Shown here piece by piece: positions 63,714 through 64,000 of a stretch of DNA of 64,000 nt. Where the stretch lies: the NCBI GenBank assembly GCA_036675345.1, contig JAKFFE010000020.1, positions 248,001 to 312,000 on the forward strand, given 5' to 3'. Within the stretch, counting starts at the first letter, position 1, and every line of letters begins with the position of its first letter. Origin of the DNA: JALYOC01 sp036675345. GTDB lineage: Bacteria > Myxococcota > Myxococcia > Myxococcales > Myxococcaceae. The notes below the pieces were generated by a model. The model saw only the letters and a list, made by a program, of their open reading frames with translations, searched no databases and had not been told where the DNA came from. The position numbers and the translations under genes were made by a program.

Positions 63714-64000
63714 ATGGGTTTGGCGCGACTCACCCTGCATGGCGATCTGGAGGGTTTGCTGGCCTCCGTCAGGAGAGGCAAGCCGGTGGAGCAGGCGTTC
63801 TTTGGAACTGCCGCGGTGAAGGACGTGGTGGAGGCCGCGGGGATCCCCCACCCCGAGGTGGACTACCTGCTGGTGGATGGGAGCCCCGTTCCTCTGAGCC
63901 AGCGGATCTCCGGCGAGGTCCAGGTTGCTGTCTTTCCCCACGGCCTGCCTCCCCACCCCCTGCCGTCGGAGCGGGTGGGCTTCCCCTTCCCCGACCCCCG
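63714..64000 (+). CDS. Mut7-C family protein, N-terminal ubiquitin-like part (runs off window)
   Basis: The frame is open from the ATG at 63714 to the window end (95 residues). RLTLHGDLEGLLASVRRGKP, AAVKDVVEAAGIPHPEVDYLLVDG and SGEVQVAVFPHG match the ubiquitin-like domain that precedes the Mut7-C RNase (PIN-like) domain in bacterial proteins. The nuclease part would lie beyond 64000. Confidence 0.85.
   Translation, partial: MGLARLTLHGDLEGLLASVRRGKPVEQAFFGTAAVKDVVEAAGIPHPEVDYLLVDGSPVPLSQRISGEVQVAVFPHGLPPHPLPSERVGFPFPDP

Overview
The window is GC-rich, densely coded chromosomal DNA that most likely comes from a myxobacterium (Myxococcota, probably the Cystobacterineae side). The markers are a DUF2378-family protein (192 aa, at 32.5 kb), a MYXO-CTERM-like sorting tail (11.9 kb), a Ser/Thr kinase with a PEGA repeat in an operon with a TPR-PEGA-TonB receptor fusion (56-61 kb), and many lipoproteins. 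I see no phage, transposase gene, CRISPR array, plasmid origin or rRNA. The only RNA gene found is tRNA-Phe(GAA).

Layout. 0-6 kb: 3' part of an SNF2 helicase, a REP-like palindrome, a small lipoprotein, a secreted M13 peptidase and a sigma-54 activator. 6-11.6 kb: a tight four-gene minus-strand cassette of unknown function (acidic-leader glycine-zipper protein, HEVGH putative metallopeptidase, Ig-like/helical protein, acidic-leader protein with a Cys/His papain-like C-terminus). This is the best candidate for an undescribed system. 11.9-20 kb: MYXO-CTERM lipoprotein, TesB thioesterase, two unknown genes, TetR, Coq4-like protein, M3 peptidase and DoxX. 20-27.5 kb: a BVMO-SDR pair behind a large propeller sensor kinase, then an M20 peptidase. 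27.6-30.4 kb: a nitric-oxide / Fe-S stress cluster (cupin, DUF59, DUF2249, NnrS-like, RIC/YtfE). 30.5-38 kb: GMC oxidase, DUF2378, a DUF1841-like protein, a secreted NTF2-like protein, and ketopantoate reductase flanked by two different tandem-repeat arrays, then an FG-GAP lipoprotein. 38-44 kb: Cys-rich lipoprotein, AsmA protein and small lipoprotein. 44-48 kb: a truncated rsgA and an AraC regulator divergent from two aldo-keto reductases. 48-51 kb: tRNA-Phe and a three-gene unit with two duplicated GYF-like tail-anchored proteins. 51-56 kb: CutA, SDR, GIY-YIG, orphan receiver, TerC, small proteins and QueE. 56-61 kb: kinase/receptor operon with 54-bp repeat echoes of the receptor 3' end. 61-64 kb: outer-membrane barrel, epimerase, YjbQ, ABC-2 permease and the start of a Mut7-C type gene.

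A family of short palindromes built on AAAGGGGACAGGCT recurs between genes (1.7, 11.9, 16.3, 29.7 and 55.2 kb). In one case it supplies the last codons and stop of a gene. Secreted peptidases (M13, M3), surface lipoproteins, a periplasmic propeller kinase and a PEGA kinase suggest a predatory or saprophytic lifestyle with much surface sensing; this is inference.
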